Assembly (NCBI GenBank): GCA_000371845.1
Contig: AQUE01000009.1
Coordinates: forward strand, 1-34,815
Direction of reading: 5' to 3'
Length of the DNA: 34,815 nucleotides
Source: an alpha proteobacterium SCGC AAA280-P20
Lineage (GTDB): Bacteria; Pseudomonadota; Alphaproteobacteria; Pelagibacterales; Pelagibacteraceae
Both the position numbers and the translations under genes were made by a program. The number at the start of each line of letters is the position of its first letter. The first letter of the stretch is position 1. Of this stretch, positions 33,983 through 34,815 are shown piece after piece. Under the pieces are notes generated by a model, which was not told the DNA's origin, did no database searches, and saw only the letters and a program-made list of their open reading frames with translations.

Positions 33983-34723
33983 TTATTTTAAACCAAACAT
34001 ATCCTGCATATTAAATAAGCCCTTACTTTTTTTACTTATCCATATTGCGGCATTTAATGCACCATCAGCAAAAAGTTCTCTTGAAAAAGCAGTGTGTTTT
34101 AATTCTATATTTTCTATTTTATTATTAAAAATTACCGAATGTTTTCCGACGGTATTTCCTTTTCTTTTAATAAAAAAATTAACCTTGTTTTTTTGTAGAC
34201 TACCTTTTTTGTTTAAAAAAAATTTCCCTTTCATTGATTCTAAGTTTTTATTTTTACCTTTTGACACTGCATTTGCCAACATCAATGCTGTTCCCGATGG
34301 GTAATCAACTTTATTTTTGTGATGATCGTCACTAATTCCAATATGATAATCACCAGAAATTTTTTTTGAGAGAATATTAACAATATATTCTAAAAGATTA
34401 ATGCCTAGACTCATGTTGCCAGATTTAAATATAGCAATTTTTTTTGAGTAATTTTTAATTAAATTATTTTGTTTTTGAGTAAATCCTGTTGTTCCGATGA
34501 CAACTTTTTTTTTAAATTTTTTTGCATATTTTAAAACCTCAATAGAGGCCTTGGGACTTGAAAAATCAATAATAACGTCAGTTTTTTTAAATGCGTCGAG
34601 GTTATTTTTTTGTATTTTAATTCCATTTACAATTTTATTAGATTTTACATCAGTAAGACTGAATAGTTTTAACCCTTTTTTTTTAGATAATCTTTGAACA
34701 AGGGCTTTACCCATTCTCCCCAA
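33983..34723 (-). CDS. dapB: 4-hydroxy-tetrahydrodipicolinate reductase, 5' end missing
   Basis: DapB reduces HTPA to tetrahydrodipicolinate in lysine and diaminopimelate synthesis. From near the N-terminus, GRMGKALVQRL is the tail of the NAD(P) motif (GxxGRMG), then IDFSSPKASIEVL, VVIGTTGFTQKQ, SGNMSLGINLL, DDHHKNKVDYPSGTAL (substrate-binding His-His and catalytic Lys) and AFSRELFADGALNAAIWI. The frame begins with TTG at 34723-34721, exactly where the inverted thiE-like fragment starts; that TTG is most likely an internal Leu of xLGRMG, so roughly ten N-terminal residues are lost at the chimeric end. The gene is probably intact in the real genome. Confidence 0.95.
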   Translation of the reverse strand: MGRMGKALVQRLSKKKGLKLFSLTDVKSNKIVNGIKIQKNNLDAFKKTDVIIDFSSPKASIEVLKYAKKFKKKVVIGTTGFTQKQNNLIKNYSKKIAIFKSGNMSLGINLLEYIVNILSKKISGDYHIGISDDHHKNKVDYPSGTALMLANAVSKGKNKNLESMKGKFFLNKKGSLQKNKVNFFIKRKGNTVGKHSVIFNNKIENIELKHTAFSRELFADGALNAAIWISKKSKGLFNMQDMFGLK

Positions 34724-34815
34724 AGCAGTTAAATGCTCGTGGAATTTATATTTCTGCCAATAATAAAAAAATTAGCCTATCATTATTCAGTAACATAAAA
34801 TTTGAATTGATAGGC
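34721..34815. repeat. Foldback chimeric contig end (inverted copy of thiE-like segment)
   Basis: These 95 bases are, by eye, an exact reverse complement of 30281-30375 inside the ThiE-like gene; the next base on each side (34720 against 30376) breaks the match. The join removes the dapB start. CTTTG at the join may be shared microhomology. Inference: inverted amplification chimera or assembly-graph overlap, not a genomic repeat. Confidence 0.9.

Noticed and set aside
34721..34723. TTG as true dapB start
   Set aside because: It would delete most of the NAD-binding GxxGxxG motif and it coincides with the chimeric join.
1..34815. CRISPR array, tRNA, rRNA, prophage or defence island
   Set aside because: No regularly spaced repeats, cloverleaf, rRNA segment, phage genes or nuclease/toxin clusters were seen on reading both strands, though by-eye tRNA detection is not exhaustive.

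Overview
The window reads as one contig of a small, streamlined, AT-rich alphaproteobacterium of the SAR11/Pelagibacterales type. Genes are packed with 1-40 base overlaps or a few bases between them, coding regions are rich in Lys, Asn and Ile, one strongly codon-biased porin is present, and the gene neighbourhood is the classic alphaproteobacterial origin region. All taxonomy is inferred from gene content and composition; there is no rRNA or tRNA here.

Layout. (1) 1-2905, minus strand: truncated rho, then hemJ, hemH and hemE (late heme synthesis), transcribed away from the origin. (2) 2906-3179: AT-rich non-coding gap between hemE and ppsR. This is the position of the chromosomal origin in Caulobacter and Rickettsia, and it holds a perfect TTAA-N7-TTAAC (CtrA-type) box interleaved with DnaA-box-like 9-mers. 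(3) 3180-14197, almost all plus strand: ppsR-maf-aroE-coaE-dnaQ, convergent secB, then timA-like, smr, hisB-hisH-hisA, a TPR/GT41 O-GlcNAc-transferase-like gene wedged between hisA and hisF, hisF-hisE, a HIT protein and a GNAT. (4) 14202-18577: lolA and ftsK (minus), a UbiH-type monooxygenase (plus), ogt (minus). (5) 18609-24161, plus: mnmE-mnmG-rsmG-parA-parB, with a perfect parS palindrome inside rsmG. (6) 24120-28680, minus: DUF3576 lipoprotein, leuS, lptE, holA. (7) 28865-34815: a major outer-membrane porin with its own terminator, a ThiE-like protein, a YggS protein, a YkuD-type L,D-transpeptidase, an OmpR-type regulator with a degenerate receiver, a PfkB kinase, nth and truncated dapB.

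Functionally this is a housekeeping window: chromosome replication and segregation (origin, parS, ParA/ParB, HolA, DnaQ, FtsK), histidine and heme synthesis, tRNA modification, envelope biogenesis (LolA, LptE, porin, DUF3576) and DNA repair (Ogt, Nth).

The most important structural observation is technical. The first 95 bases are an exact reverse complement of 18393-18487 (inside ogt), and the last 95 bases are an exact reverse complement of 30281-30375 (inside the thiE-like gene). These foldback joins cut off rho and dapB, both normally essential. They look like chimeric ends of a single-cell or amplified-DNA assembly and not like genome biology. The one clear accessory gene is the GT41 gene inside the his operon, whose only plausible start is CTG. 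I found no CRISPR array, transposon, prophage or evident defence system.
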